A stretch of 64,000 nucleotides of DNA from Sphingobacterium chungjuense (GCF_011316935.1 NZ_WLYS01000009.1:1-64000); one strand, 5' to 3'; positions 36,485 through 46,663 are shown, numbered from the stretch's first letter. The notes: generated by a model from the letters alone, not told the origin. Program-made: numbers and translations.

Positions 36485-38725
36485 TTAACCTTGATTCCAA
36501 GCAGGTGGATCCGTCTTTAAGAGATGTTTCACGAAGTAATCACGGCGTTTGCGTTCGCCAAAATCACCACCGGAGGAATGCCCCATGCCCGGCACCATAA
36601 TGAAATCATGATCTTTGCCATGTTTAATCAATTGATCAACCAACTGGTAGGTTGAAGCTGGATCTACGTTGTCATCCAACTCACCCACGATCAGTAGTAA
36701 TTTGCCTTCCAGTCGATGTGCGTTTTCCACGTTGGAGCAAGCAATGTACTCCGGTCCTACAGGCCAACCCATCCATTGCTCATTCCACCAAATCTTGTCC
36801 ATCCGATTGTCGTGACATCCACAAGAAGAAACCCCAACTTTGTAGAATTCTGGATGGAAAAGTAAGCCTGCGGTAGACGATTGTCCACCGGCCGAAGTAC
36901 CGTAGATACCGACACGATCTAAGTCCATATACGGATATTGCTTTTGCGCTGTTTGCATCCAAGCAATGCGATCAGGGAAACCAGCATCTTTCAGGTTTTT
37001 CCAAGCCACATCGTGAAATGCTTTAGAACGGTTGGACGTACCCATACCATCAATCTGCACCACAATAAAGCCTAATTCAGCCAGCTCATGCATTCCCGAA
37101 GGATTCGCATAGAAAGATTTCGGTACGAAAGCACTGTGTGGACCAGCATAAATATATTCGATTACCGGATATTTTTTCTGTGGATCAAAGTTGGATGGAC
37201 GAATAATGACGCCCCAAATATCCGTCTGTCCATCGCGACCTTTCGCTTGGAATACTTCCGTTTGTTGCCAACCTGTTGCTTTCAATTCACTGATATCCGA
37301 TTGCTCCAATTCCATGAGCGTTTTACCGTCTTTCGCATCGCGCAACACCGTAATCGGCGCCTGATCTACCCGTGAATATACATCAACAAAGAGTTTATGT
37401 GAATCATTAAAATAGGCATGATGCTGTGCATCTTCTGGTGTAATCTCACGCAAACCTTTGCCATTCATGCCGATCACATAATAATGAACTAAGTAAGGAT
37501 CCTCTCCTTTCTTCATGCCGCTGGCTTGGAAATAGATTTCGCGTGCTTTTTCGTCTACATACTCCACGCTGCGTACCACCCAATCTCCTTGGGTAATCTG
37601 GTTTTTGATTTTGCCGCTTTGCGCATCAAATAAATATAGATGATTCCAACCATCACGCTCGGATGCCCAAATGATCTCGCCCGCCTCTTCCAGATCTTTA
37701 CGGTATTTTTTACCGCTGTAATCGATAAAGGTAGGGCTTACTTCGGCAATCACGCTTCTGGTCGCTCCTGTAGTCGCAGACAATTCTAAGATTTCATAGC
37801 GCTGATGACCACGTTGGTTGTACTCAAAAGTGATTGCCGTATTGCTTTTGTTCCACACCGGTGGTGTAATGGAAAACTGATTACCAATCTTGGTGGGATC
37901 TGCGGCCTTGATATCGGCCGTTTCCACGTCTACAATAGTCGGAAGATATTGTGGCAGCGCATCACCCGGCTTCACATAATCTCTGGTTTGCAACTTGGGT
38001 TGCAACTGATCGGAAGGCGAAGATTCCAACAACGTGAGCTGACGTACTTCTGCTTTTCGTACGCGATAAACCGCCAACTTGCGGCTATCGGCCGACCAGT
38101 AAAGGCGCGAAGAATAATAATCGCCCGGACTGCCATCATACGTCAGCCTACGCTCGGCATCTTTACCGGTTTCGTCCTTTTTGCGTACGTAGACATTATT
38201 GTTTTTGATGAAAGCGACATAGTTGCCATCTGGAGAAGTAATTGGTTCTCCGGCCGTATCGTCCCAGCGACGACCCCAATAACCGCCATTGCGGTCGTTA
38301 TCTGCATCTTTTAGCTTCGTTAAATGCTTTTGCTGATTATCCCACTGCCAAATGATTTTGCCAGCGGAGAAGCTTAATCTCTGTGCGTCGAGCACTTCAA
38401 AATCCCGCTCCGATATATCTTCTAGACGAGTGGCTTTACCCAATTCCTTTGAAAGCGCTGTTGTCAATGCAGCGGCGTCCACATTCATCTTGGTTTTACG
38501 AGCGGCATCGACCAGTACATAGGTACTTCCGGCATCACGTAATCGCACGCGGTAAGCCAAGGCATTTCCATCTTTGGACCAAGTGATTTGTTGTGGAATT
38601 TGGTAGACCTTATTCCGAGTATTCTCTCGTACCTCCTTCGATCGAGCATAGTCTGCCGCAGTACCTTGCGCAAGGCCTGATGCGATGTAAAAGGTAGATA
38701 GTACGGCAAAGAGTGTTATTTTCAT
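36485..38725 (-). CDS. S9-family dipeptidyl-peptidase-like serine peptidase
   Basis: The ATG at 38725 overlaps the permease stop by 4 bases (ATGA) and gives a signal peptide (MKITLFAVLSTFYIASGLAQ); the longer frame to 38797 is not needed. The 746-residue exported protein has an N-terminal beta-propeller and a C-terminal alpha/beta hydrolase with the nucleophile in GTSAGGQ (Ser about 610), Asp in GELDDNVD and His in GMGHSSGG. The propeller lacks an obvious Glu-Glu (YEEE) motif that anchors the substrate N-terminus in true DPP-IV, so specificity may differ. It should release dipeptides, likely X-Pro/Hyp, as last gene of the hydroxyproline operon. Confidence 0.92.
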   Translation of the reverse strand: MKITLFAVLSTFYIASGLAQGTAADYARSKEVRENTRNKVYQIPQQITWSKDGNALAYRVRLRDAGSTYVLVDAARKTKMNVDAAALTTALSKELGKATRLEDISERDFEVLDAQRLSFSAGKIIWQWDNQQKHLTKLKDADNDRNGGYWGRRWDDTAGEPITSPDGNYVAFIKNNNVYVRKKDETGKDAERRLTYDGSPGDYYSSRLYWSADSRKLAVYRVRKAEVRQLTLLESSPSDQLQPKLQTRDYVKPGDALPQYLPTIVDVETADIKAADPTKIGNQFSITPPVWNKSNTAITFEYNQRGHQRYEILELSATTGATRSVIAEVSPTFIDYSGKKYRKDLEEAGEIIWASERDGWNHLYLFDAQSGKIKNQITQGDWVVRSVEYVDEKAREIYFQASGMKKGEDPYLVHYYVIGMNGKGLREITPEDAQHHAYFNDSHKLFVDVYSRVDQAPITVLRDAKDGKTLMELEQSDISELKATGWQQTEVFQAKGRDGQTDIWGVIIRPSNFDPQKKYPVIEYIYAGPHSAFVPKSFYANPSGMHELAELGFIVVQIDGMGTSNRSKAFHDVAWKNLKDAGFPDRIAWMQTAQKQYPYMDLDRVGIYGTSAGGQSSTAGLLFHPEFYKVGVSSCGCHDNRMDKIWWNEQWMGWPVGPEYIACSNVENAHRLEGKLLLIVGELDDNVDPASTYQLVDQLIKHGKDHDFIMVPGMGHSSGGDFGERKRRDYFVKHLLKTDPPAWNQG

Positions 38726-40137
38726 AGTACTTGATTCTTCTTTTTTATTAAATAATACAGGGGAATGCCTGCTAGCGTGATACCGATGCCAGGCCACGTG
38801 AATTGTGGTTTGTAGATCACGAGCAAAACGATAAACGACAATCCCATCACAATATAAATCGCCGGCAGAACAGGATATCCGAAAGCCCGGTATGGTCGCT
38901 CTATATCAGGTCGTTTTTTCCGAAGGATAAAAACGCCGATGATACATAGCATGTAGAAAATAACCACCACGCAGGTAATCATATCCAGCAGATCACCATA
39001 ACGACCAGTAAGACACCATGCGGCAGCGACGAATCCCTGTAACCACAGAGCATAAGCCGGTACGGCATTCTTATTTAGTTGTCCGGTTTTCTTAAAAAAC
39101 AAACCATCTTGCGCCATGGAATAATAGATACGCGCTCCGGCGAGGATCAATCCATTATTACAACCAAAGGTGCTCACCATAATCATAACGGCCAATATGG
39201 TAATGCCAACTGGACCAAAGATTTCCTGTGCTGCCACCATCGCCACGCGATCTTTTGGTGCAGCCGCCATTTCGGTCAAAGGCAACACGCCGGTGTACAT
39301 TAAGTTAGTAAGCAGGTACACCACCGTAACGATCATTGTACCAAGCGCTAAGCTCAATCCAATATTGCGTTTCGGGTTTTTAATTTCACCCGCAACTGCC
39401 GACGAAGTATGCCAAGAATCGCTACTAAACAAGGCCCCCACCATCGCGGCAGAAAGCGCGCCCAAAGCTCCAATCATGGTATAGTCGCTATACGCCCCAT
39501 CTTTCGATAGGTTTTGTAACTTCCACGTATTTTCACTCGCCCAGTTAGACTGCCATACTTCGCTGTCAAATGCCCAAAAACCAAAGCTTACTAACAAAAT
39601 AAGGCTTAGCAATTTTAAGATGGTAATGATGGTTTGTACTGTTTTTCCATTTTGCACGCCCAACGTATTGATGAACGTAAGTAGAAATATGACAGCTATT
39701 GCCAACACTTGCGCATAGGAAATCTCATACGTACCCAGCGACCAGAGGATGACGTCTTCGTCGAGTATGGGAAATAAATAGGCCGTAAATTTGGAAAAGG
39801 CGACGCCTACGGCAGCGATCGTCGCGGTATGGATGACTGCAAAAAATGTCCAACCAAAGGTAAAACTCACTAAGGGGCTGTAGGCTTCTTTGAGATAAAT
39901 GTATTGCCCACCTGCGCGCGGAAACATGGCGCTCAATTCACCGTAACTCAGTGCGGCAGTCAAGGTCATAAATCCGGCGATTAACCACACGACCATCAGC
40001 CAACCGGCTGATCCGGTATGTCGAGCAATATCGGACGATACAATAAATATACCCGATCCGATCATACTGCCGGCCACCAACATGGTCGCATCAAGCAGAC
40101 CTAGGGATTTTTTAAATTCGGGAGATTCGTTATTCAT
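38722..40137 (-). CDS. APC-superfamily amino-acid permease
   Basis: The 471-residue inner-membrane protein has about 12 hydrophobic segments. The first carries the APC unwound-helix motif VAGSMIGSGIFIVSSDIA. It imports an amino acid or small peptide by ion symport or exchange. Position between the DUF885 peptidase (18 bases) and the S9 peptidase (4-base overlap) in the hydroxyproline operon makes hydroxyproline, proline or a derived dipeptide the likely cargo. This is inferred from context only. Confidence 0.92.
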   Translation of the reverse strand: MNNESPEFKKSLGLLDATMLVAGSMIGSGIFIVSSDIARHTGSAGWLMVVWLIAGFMTLTAALSYGELSAMFPRAGGQYIYLKEAYSPLVSFTFGWTFFAVIHTATIAAVGVAFSKFTAYLFPILDEDVILWSLGTYEISYAQVLAIAVIFLLTFINTLGVQNGKTVQTIITILKLLSLILLVSFGFWAFDSEVWQSNWASENTWKLQNLSKDGAYSDYTMIGALGALSAAMVGALFSSDSWHTSSAVAGEIKNPKRNIGLSLALGTMIVTVVYLLTNLMYTGVLPLTEMAAAPKDRVAMVAAQEIFGPVGITILAVMIMVSTFGCNNGLILAGARIYYSMAQDGLFFKKTGQLNKNAVPAYALWLQGFVAAAWCLTGRYGDLLDMITCVVVIFYMLCIIGVFILRKKRPDIERPYRAFGYPVLPAIYIVMGLSFIVLLVIYKPQFTWPGIGITLAGIPLYYLIKKKNQVL

Positions 40138-40155
40138 AATGAGGTGCGTTAGTCG

Positions 40156-41904
40156 TTAGTTAGCTGAATAGAATTTCCAGACGGGTTTATAATTGAGTGG
40201 TACTTTTTGATCCGTTAAGATAGCTCTTAGCATCTCCATCGGCAAGTAATTCTCTTTGATTACGCGATCATGAAACTCGGCGTACGACATCTTCCCGCCA
40301 CCGACGAGTTCGTCGCTAATGCTGAGCAATTGCAAACCACCGATCATATACGCCAATTGATATAGCGGATCATACGATCCTTCAAAAGAGCGCTTCACCT
40401 CACCGTGCGCATTCGCCGGTTCGTGCCCTACCTCATTGACCAAATAATCGATACATTGCTGTGGTGTCCATTCCCCCAAATGGAATTTGATACTAAAGGT
40501 GATGCGTGCACAACGGTGCATGCGCCAAAAAAGCATACCAATGCGTTCTTCTGGCGTTTTGGCAAATCCCATTCTATACAGCAATAATTCCCAATACAAA
40601 GTCCAGCCTTCGGTCCAGAATGGTGTATTGAAATGCTGTGCACGATAAGGTTTGTACCTGCGATTCATAAAATACTGCAAATGATGCCCAGGTACCAATT
40701 CGTGCTGTACTGTCCCTAATGAGAAGTACGGATTGTTACCACGCATGCTCATCATCTTCTGATCGTAGGTCATGGTGTTTGTGGGATACGAAATACTAAT
40801 CTCCCGACCACCAGTAAAGAAAGGATTGACTAATTGCCTTTCCGGCGTCATCATAATCATGCCCCAGGTTTCATCCGCCAACGGCGGAATATCCATCAAT
40901 TGATTTTCTTTGATGAAGGCTTGCGCCTTATCATACAACTGATTGATGAGTTCGGGTTGCTTTCCTACTGGAACGTAGGTATTTTTTACTTTTTCCTGCG
41001 CTGCCTGCCAATCGTCGCCAAATCCCATTTCTCTGGATGCTTTCAGCAACTCTGCCACGCACCATGCCCATTCCTTATCGGCAATAGCCAATAGTTCATC
41101 GGCCGTGTAGGCAATCATTTCATCTTGGAGTTTCTGGTTGAGCATTTTCTTGCCGATTGGTTGACCGCCAATATTGCTACCATCGTCATACACTTTCCAA
41201 TCGCTTTTGGATGTTAATGCTTCTTTGTAGTGATCCAATTGTGTATTAACATCAGCAAACGTAGTCGGCATCCACCACGTGAACTCGACATCGTACCCAT
41301 TATAAAAGTCAAAAGCGCTAGCCAATCTCTGCTTCACGCTTTCTATCATTTCTGTCAGGAATTGTACATCTGCCGATGGAATGGCTTTTCCATTCTTCAC
41401 CTGTTCGCTTTGCTGTTGTATTTGCTTGACGGTATTTTGCAGATCTGTCGCCAGCTTCTTCGCATCTACTTCATGTCCACGACGTCTTTTCTGCTCGAAA
41501 TCGTAGATCACAGCCGCAAAAGGCAGGTAATGTTCTAAGCGTTTATAGGTTTCAAGATCAGCATTAAGATCTTCGCTATGGCGTGCTATCTTGCGCTTTA
41601 GCAATTGATAATCCACTTGTCCGCCCGTTGGTAGATTGTTGTAATCTACTTCTTCCAGCTCTTTGAAATAAGAGCGATCCAATACCAGCAAGCGATTCAT
41701 CTGTTCGGGCGATGGCGCCAAACGCTGAAAACCCCATCCCTTGGGCATAGGGCCGTAAAAATAATTGATAGCCTGCTCATCGTGACCATATCGAATCACG
41801 TAAGGTTCTAACGGCGTAGTATGTTCGTTCATATGTTGAGCTTGGGCAAGCGCGGTTGCTAAAGAGCAAAGACCGATGATTAGTTGTGAGCGAATTGTTA
41901 TCAT
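40156..41904 (-). CDS. DUF885 metallopeptidase-like protein
   Basis: The ATG at 41904 gives a signal peptide (MITIRSQLIIGLCSLATALAQAQ) and avoids overlap with the upstream gene; the longer frame runs into it. The 582-residue exported, largely helical protein has the motif HELVPGHHLQYF (HExxPGH, about residue 425), a predicted zinc site, with a Glu/His-rich stretch later. DUF885 proteins are uncharacterised or act as metallopeptidases. Placed between D-hydroxyproline dehydrogenase and the permease, it likely releases short Pro/Hyp-containing peptides or residues in the periplasm. This is an inference. Confidence 0.8.
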   Translation of the reverse strand: MITIRSQLIIGLCSLATALAQAQHMNEHTTPLEPYVIRYGHDEQAINYFYGPMPKGWGFQRLAPSPEQMNRLLVLDRSYFKELEEVDYNNLPTGGQVDYQLLKRKIARHSEDLNADLETYKRLEHYLPFAAVIYDFEQKRRRGHEVDAKKLATDLQNTVKQIQQQSEQVKNGKAIPSADVQFLTEMIESVKQRLASAFDFYNGYDVEFTWWMPTTFADVNTQLDHYKEALTSKSDWKVYDDGSNIGGQPIGKKMLNQKLQDEMIAYTADELLAIADKEWAWCVAELLKASREMGFGDDWQAAQEKVKNTYVPVGKQPELINQLYDKAQAFIKENQLMDIPPLADETWGMIMMTPERQLVNPFFTGGREISISYPTNTMTYDQKMMSMRGNNPYFSLGTVQHELVPGHHLQYFMNRRYKPYRAQHFNTPFWTEGWTLYWELLLYRMGFAKTPEERIGMLFWRMHRCARITFSIKFHLGEWTPQQCIDYLVNEVGHEPANAHGEVKRSFEGSYDPLYQLAYMIGGLQLLSISDELVGGGKMSYAEFHDRVIKENYLPMEMLRAILTDQKVPLNYKPVWKFYSAN

Positions 41905-41929
41905 AATAAGGGAGGTATTTTTTTGGATT

Positions 41930-43204
41930 TTAGTGAAACCGCTCGGGTCGAAATCCTTGAATATTCGTCTGAGGAGTATGACCATCCAAGAGATCAGCAA
42001 TGGTTTTACCAAAAGCGGGTCCGAGGCTGAGCCCCATCATACCAGCGCCACCGGCAATCGATACATTTTGATAGCGCGATGAACGACCCAGATACGGCAA
42101 ACCATCTGGCGAACAAGGGCGGTATCCATACCACACTTGCTCGGGGTACGATACGTGGAGATCTGGGAAATAATTTGGAATCGCTTCGACAATGCCTTTC
42201 ACACGGTTGGTATAAATTCGGTCGTTGGCGGGGCCGAGTTCCATCGTACCGCTAAAGCGAATTTGTCCGTTCATTGGCGTCACCGCTACGCGAGCTTCTA
42301 CAAGCAGCGCCGCGTGCTGCATCGCCGTATTTTCAGGCGGCTCTACCATGAAGGAATAACCTTTGCCCGGCATTAAAGGCGTTTTGATACTTAGGCTTCG
42401 CACCAAACTAGGCAAAGAAGCACCGCCTGTGACCACCACTTCATCAGCATCAAACGTGCCTTTCGATGTTTTTACAGCGGTTACTTTATTTCCCGAAACT
42501 TGGAATCCTTCTACTGCTGTTTGGTAGTTAAAGGTAACGCCTGCTTCTTTCAACAAGACAGTCAAGCCGTGCATTAATTTTGATGGCGAAAGGATGCCAT
42601 CACAGTTGTACAAGACACCACCCACAGCATCCAAACGCAAATTTGGCTCTAAGGCTTGAATCCCTTCTTTATCATATGGAACGGCATCTAGTCCTAATGC
42701 GCGTGCACGTTCGGCCAATTCTTGTTCTTCATGTGCTGCAGCTTTGGATTTGTAGAGCATCATAATGCCATTTTGCCGCAATTCAAAGTCGAATCCGACC
42801 TCATCTTTGAGTATATCATAAAGCTGACTACTGTACAAGTTCAAATCGCGAATCGCTTCGGCGTGGGCATCCACATGCTTTTGGTTGGCATGGCGCAGGA
42901 ATTTCAATCCCCAATTAATCAACTCCGGATTGAGTGATGGCCGTACATAAAATGGACTTTTGCTATCGAGCATCCAGCGAAGACCTTGCGCGACAATTCC
43001 GGGAGCGGCCAATGGGGTAAAATGGCTGGGTACGATCATACCGGCATTACCGATGGAACAATTATTCTGTCCATCTTCCTTATCCAGCACTTGCACTGCC
43101 CAACCTGCTTTATGTAGATAATAAGCACTGCATAAGCCCGCAATTCCAGCGCCTACAACAAGCACTTTCCCCTTATTCTTATTTTCTGTAGTAGTTATAG
43201 ACAC
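41930..43204 (-). CDS. FAD-dependent D-amino-acid oxidoreductase, probable D-hydroxyproline dehydrogenase
   Basis: The 424-residue DAO-family flavoprotein has the dinucleotide-binding motif VLVVGAGIAGLCSAYYL (about 14-30), an Asp after the second strand (VQVLDKED), and the C-terminal SIAGGAGMMGLSLGPAFGK FAD clamp. It should oxidise cis-4-hydroxy-D-proline to 1-pyrroline-4-hydroxy-2-carboxylate, passing electrons to the respiratory chain. The start codon is GTG. It follows the epimerase gene by 23 bases. Generic D-amino-acid dehydrogenase activity is the alternative; the operon strongly favours hydroxyproline. Confidence 0.9.
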   Translation of the reverse strand: MSITTTENKNKGKVLVVGAGIAGLCSAYYLHKAGWAVQVLDKEDGQNNCSIGNAGMIVPSHFTPLAAPGIVAQGLRWMLDSKSPFYVRPSLNPELINWGLKFLRHANQKHVDAHAEAIRDLNLYSSQLYDILKDEVGFDFELRQNGIMMLYKSKAAAHEEQELAERARALGLDAVPYDKEGIQALEPNLRLDAVGGVLYNCDGILSPSKLMHGLTVLLKEAGVTFNYQTAVEGFQVSGNKVTAVKTSKGTFDADEVVVTGGASLPSLVRSLSIKTPLMPGKGYSFMVEPPENTAMQHAALLVEARVAVTPMNGQIRFSGTMELGPANDRIYTNRVKGIVEAIPNYFPDLHVSYPEQVWYGYRPCSPDGLPYLGRSSRYQNVSIAGGAGMMGLSLGPAFGKTIADLLDGHTPQTNIQGFRPERFH

Positions 43205-43227
43205 GTTGTTCTTGGTATTAAATGTAG

Positions 43228-44226
43228 TTACATGACTTGAAATCCTTCGAAGTAAGGATCCTCATCGTCGATAATAATTTGGCTGTAGCCCGTAATGCGC
43301 GCCCAACCTTCTATAGAGGGAATAATGGCGGCACGGTCTACGATACTCGTTTCTTGCTCAATCCGTCCAATAAATTGGGAACCAATATAGCTTTCGTGGA
43401 CGAAGACATCACCTGCTTTTAGTTTGCCTTTGGCATACCATTGTGCCAAGCGCGCCGAAGTACCCGTACCACAGGGCGAACGATCCAAGGCGTTCTCTCC
43501 TACAAGCACCGCATTTCGTCCGTGCGAGTTCTCCTTTAACGGTTTTCCTGTCCACTGAATATGAGTCAGGCCGTGAATGAGTGGATCTTCTGGATGTACA
43601 AAATTGTATTTTTCGCGCAGCAAAGTGCGAATGATCTTGCCATAATGAATGAGCTGGCTAGCACTGTAATCGCTGATGTCTTTAAAGTTCTTTTGCGGAT
43701 CGATGATGGCGTAGAAATTACCCCCATACGCCACATCGGCCACGATTTCGCCCAAGTCTGGACAATCCACCGTTAATCCTTCTGCATATAAGAAGGATTT
43801 TACATTGGTCAACTTAACCGTTTTTACTTTAGGGCCTTCTTGGGTGTAATCGATATGAATCAAGCCAGCTGGCGTTTCCAAACGCAATTTGCCTGGAGTT
43901 TTGGGCTGAATGAGACCTTCTTCAATAGCAATGGTCACCGTACCAATCGTACCATGACCACACATGGGCAAACAGCCACTCGTCTCAATATATAACACGC
44001 TTACATCATTGGCAGGATCGGAAGGTGGATACAACAAGCTTCCGCTCATCATATCGTGTCCGCGCGGCTCAAACATGAGTCCTTTACGAATCCAATCGTA
44101 TTCCGCCATAAACTGCAATCGTTTTTCCATGATCGTATGACCAGATAGAAAAGGTACACCACCAGTTACCAGACGCACAGGACAACCGCAGGTATGCGAG
44201 TCAATGCAAAAAAAAGTCTTTTTCAT
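43228..44226 (-). CDS. 4-hydroxyproline 2-epimerase (proline racemase family)
   Basis: It converts trans-4-hydroxy-L-proline to cis-4-hydroxy-D-proline. The 332-residue protein has both catalytic cysteines: Cys89 in MCGHG and Cys252 in SPCGTGTSA, which separates epimerases/racemases from the dehydratases that carry Thr at the second site. The N-terminal IDSHTCGCPVRLV is a family motif. It lies 28 bases after the semialdehyde dehydrogenase gene. Proline racemase activity is the alternative, but hydroxyproline is favoured by all the neighbouring genes. Confidence 0.93.
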   Translation of the reverse strand: MKKTFFCIDSHTCGCPVRLVTGGVPFLSGHTIMEKRLQFMAEYDWIRKGLMFEPRGHDMMSGSLLYPPSDPANDVSVLYIETSGCLPMCGHGTIGTVTIAIEEGLIQPKTPGKLRLETPAGLIHIDYTQEGPKVKTVKLTNVKSFLYAEGLTVDCPDLGEIVADVAYGGNFYAIIDPQKNFKDISDYSASQLIHYGKIIRTLLREKYNFVHPEDPLIHGLTHIQWTGKPLKENSHGRNAVLVGENALDRSPCGTGTSARLAQWYAKGKLKAGDVFVHESYIGSQFIGRIEQETSIVDRAAIIPSIEGWARITGYSQIIIDDEDPYFEGFQVM

Positions 44227-44254
44227 TTACATATACTACAATGTAGACAATATT

Positions 44255-45739
44255 TTATAAAGCGGCAGCGGTAGAAACACCATCTACCACACGTGTTAAT
44301 TGCAAAGGATTACTGGATTTCAATTCGGCTGGCAAGCTGTTTTCGGGCCAATTTTGAAAAGCAATCGGTCGCACAAATCGTTTCACGGCATCAGGACCGA
44401 CAGAGGTGAATCTAGGATCGCTGGTCGCTGGAAATGGACCACCATGCTGCATCGCATACACCACCTCTACCCCAGTTGGCATACCATTAAATAGCAAACG
44501 TCCTACCTTGTCTTGCAAGATGCTGACTAAAGCTGTATTCGCTTCCAGATCTTGTTCAGTACCTGCGATCGTTGCTGTCAATTGTCCTTCCAAGCTTTTG
44601 GCAATAGCTAATAGTTGCTCAGTTGATTCCGCTTCTACCAGCAAGGCAAATGGCCCGAAAACTTCCTCAGACAATTGCGAATCATTTAAAAACGCTTGTC
44701 CAGAAGTCCAAGCTACGGTCGGCTGTCCTTGCGAATCTTCGGCGTCTGTTGCTGATTGTGCCAATACCGTGACCTCTTTGTGCGTGGTGGCAGCTTGTTT
44801 TTTCTCCACGTAATTTTTAGCGATACCGCTATGGAGCATGGCGGTTGGTTTTGCTGCCACAATAGCTTCTTGCACGGCTTCTTTGAAGCGGTCGAATGCT
44901 TGACCAGCTAATGCAACGACGATTCCAGGATTGGTACAAAATTGTCCGGTACCTAAAGTCAAAGAGCCTACGTATTGCTGCGCAAACTGCGCTGCATTTG
45001 TTTCGAGTAATTGTGGTAGCGCAAACACCGGATTAACACTTCCCATCTCTGCGAATACAGGAATAGGCACTTCGCGTCCAGCGGCCACAGCCACCAAAGC
45101 TTTTCCACCTTGTTGTGAGCCGGTAAAGCCGACAGCTAGAATGCCGGGATGCGCCGTGAGGTAAGCTCCCAAAAGCGTTTTTGTACCGGCAACGTACTCA
45201 CCAGCAACATGTCCAAAAACGCCTTCTGGCCAGCCAAAGTTTTTCACGGCTTCGCTAATGGTGTCTGCCATCAATTGGGAAGTTTTCGGATGCCCAGGAT
45301 GTGCTTTCACCAATACCGGACAGCCAGCGCCGATAGCGCTGGCGGTATCGCCTCCAGCGGTAGAAAATGCAAACGGAAAATTACTTGCTCCAAATACCAG
45401 CACAGGACCAAGTCCTATGCTGTATTTGCGGATATCGTTTTTACCTTTTTCAGCATCTGCACGATCAATGCGGGCATCTAGATAAGTTCCTTTGGCTACG
45501 GCATCGCCATAGCTACGCCATTGCCCTACGGTACGGGCTTTTTCGCCTTGCAAACGCGGCATCGGCAAAGCCGATTCTTCGTGTGCCAGATTCAATAATT
45601 GATCGTCTAGCGCTTCGATCGCATCGGCTACAGCGTGCATCAATGCTGCACGCTCTTGTACCGTCGTTCCCTTTAAAAATTGAAACGCGTCGACGGCTTT
45701 CTGCACATACGCATCTAATATCTCCTTCGTTTGATCCAT
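44255..45739 (-). CDS. 2,5-dioxovalerate (alpha-ketoglutarate semialdehyde) dehydrogenase, NADP-type
   Basis: This aldehyde dehydrogenase of 494 residues should oxidise alpha-ketoglutarate semialdehyde to alpha-ketoglutarate, the last hydroxyproline step. Visible motifs: VFGASNFPFAFSTAGGDTAS (cofactor/substrate), VGFTGSQQGG, the general base Glu in PVFAEMGSVNPVF, and the nucleophile Cys in GTGQFCTNPG. It lies 9 bases after the deaminase gene. The residue pattern matches the type III enzyme found in hydroxyproline clusters. Another semialdehyde is possible but not suggested by the context. Confidence 0.93.
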   Translation of the reverse strand: MDQTKEILDAYVQKAVDAFQFLKGTTVQERAALMHAVADAIEALDDQLLNLAHEESALPMPRLQGEKARTVGQWRSYGDAVAKGTYLDARIDRADAEKGKNDIRKYSIGLGPVLVFGASNFPFAFSTAGGDTASAIGAGCPVLVKAHPGHPKTSQLMADTISEAVKNFGWPEGVFGHVAGEYVAGTKTLLGAYLTAHPGILAVGFTGSQQGGKALVAVAAGREVPIPVFAEMGSVNPVFALPQLLETNAAQFAQQYVGSLTLGTGQFCTNPGIVVALAGQAFDRFKEAVQEAIVAAKPTAMLHSGIAKNYVEKKQAATTHKEVTVLAQSATDAEDSQGQPTVAWTSGQAFLNDSQLSEEVFGPFALLVEAESTEQLLAIAKSLEGQLTATIAGTEQDLEANTALVSILQDKVGRLLFNGMPTGVEVVYAMQHGGPFPATSDPRFTSVGPDAVKRFVRPIAFQNWPENSLPAELKSSNPLQLTRVVDGVSTAAAL

Positions 45740-45748
45740 TTGTTTTTG

Positions 45749-46663
45749 TTATGCATGCACGGCATCCAACACCGGACGTTTGGCAATGCTATCTTGAATA
45801 ATTTTTTTTACACGATCCGCTTCTTCACCTACCAATGGCAATCTTGGTGCACGCGTGTGTGGTGTACTGATTCCTTCTGCGGTAGCAGCCAATTTGATGT
45901 ATTGAATTAGTTTCGGATGAATATCTAGTTCTAATAACGGCATAAACCAACGGTATATTTCAACTGCTTTTTCAATTTCGCCCTGTTGCGCGTAATTGTA
46001 CATGGCCATCGTTTCGTTCGGAAAGGCATCCACTAGTCCAGCAACCAATCCATCTGCTCCTAAGAAAAGTGTTTCTAGAGAAATCGTATCGACGCCACCC
46101 AAGATGCTGAAACGATCGCCAAAGCGATTTTTCATACGGGTAACATTTGCTAAGTCGCGTGTTGATTCTTTTACCGCTTGTACGGTTGGGTATTCTGCTA
46201 GTTCAGCAAACATCTCCAGATTAACAAAGGTGCCATAATCTACCGGATTGTTGTAAATCAAAATCGGTAATTCAGTGGCTTTGGCTACCGCTTTAAAGTA
46301 CTCGACCACTTCGCGATCATCAGCCTTGTAACGCATCGGAGGTAAAAGCATTAAGCCATCAGCGCCCAATTCGTATGCTTTCTTCGCAAAATTAACGGCG
46401 TTACGGGTGGTGTTTTCCGCGATATTGAGGATCACTGGAATTTGATCACCCACGATCTTTTTAGCGTATTTCAGAAGTTCAAATTTCTCTTCTGTGTCTA
46501 ATGCTGCAGCATCGCCTAATGTGCCCGCTACGATAATACCATGCACACCAGCTTTGATCTGAGCTTGGGTATTTTTGGCAAACATATCGTAATCAATATC
46601 ACCGTTCTCGGTAAAAGGTGTCAACACCGCGGGATAGATTCCCTTCCAATTTAAATCGGCCAT
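45749..46663 (-). CDS. DHDPS-family lyase/deaminase, probable pyrroline-4-hydroxy-2-carboxylate deaminase
   Basis: The 304-residue TIM-barrel aldolase-type protein has the Schiff-base Lys165 (VKESTRD) and Tyr137 (ILIYNNPVDYGT), with GTLGDAAAL at the carboxylate-binding loop (about 47-55) instead of the GTTGE of dihydrodipicolinate synthase. In hydroxyproline clusters this family deaminates 1-pyrroline-4-hydroxy-2-carboxylate to alpha-ketoglutarate semialdehyde. It is the first gene of the operon, 118 bases after the AraC regulator gene. A true lysine-pathway DHDPS is unlikely given the loop and the neighbours. Confidence 0.88.
   Translation of the reverse strand: MADLNWKGIYPAVLTPFTENGDIDYDMFAKNTQAQIKAGVHGIIVAGTLGDAAALDTEEKFELLKYAKKIVGDQIPVILNIAENTTRNAVNFAKKAYELGADGLMLLPPMRYKADDREVVEYFKAVAKATELPILIYNNPVDYGTFVNLEMFAELAEYPTVQAVKESTRDLANVTRMKNRFGDRFSILGGVDTISLETLFLGADGLVAGLVDAFPNETMAMYNYAQQGEIEKAVEIYRWFMPLLELDIHPKLIQYIKLAATAEGISTPHTRAPRLPLVGEEADRVKKIIQDSIAKRPVLDAVHA

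Noticed and set aside
37805..38314. 169-codon plus-strand frame opposite the S9 peptidase gene
   Set aside because: Shadow of a well-identified peptidase; composition is unlike a real protein.
45367..45801. 144-codon plus-strand frame opposite the aldehyde dehydrogenase gene
   Set aside because: Antisense shadow of a gene with clear catalytic motifs.
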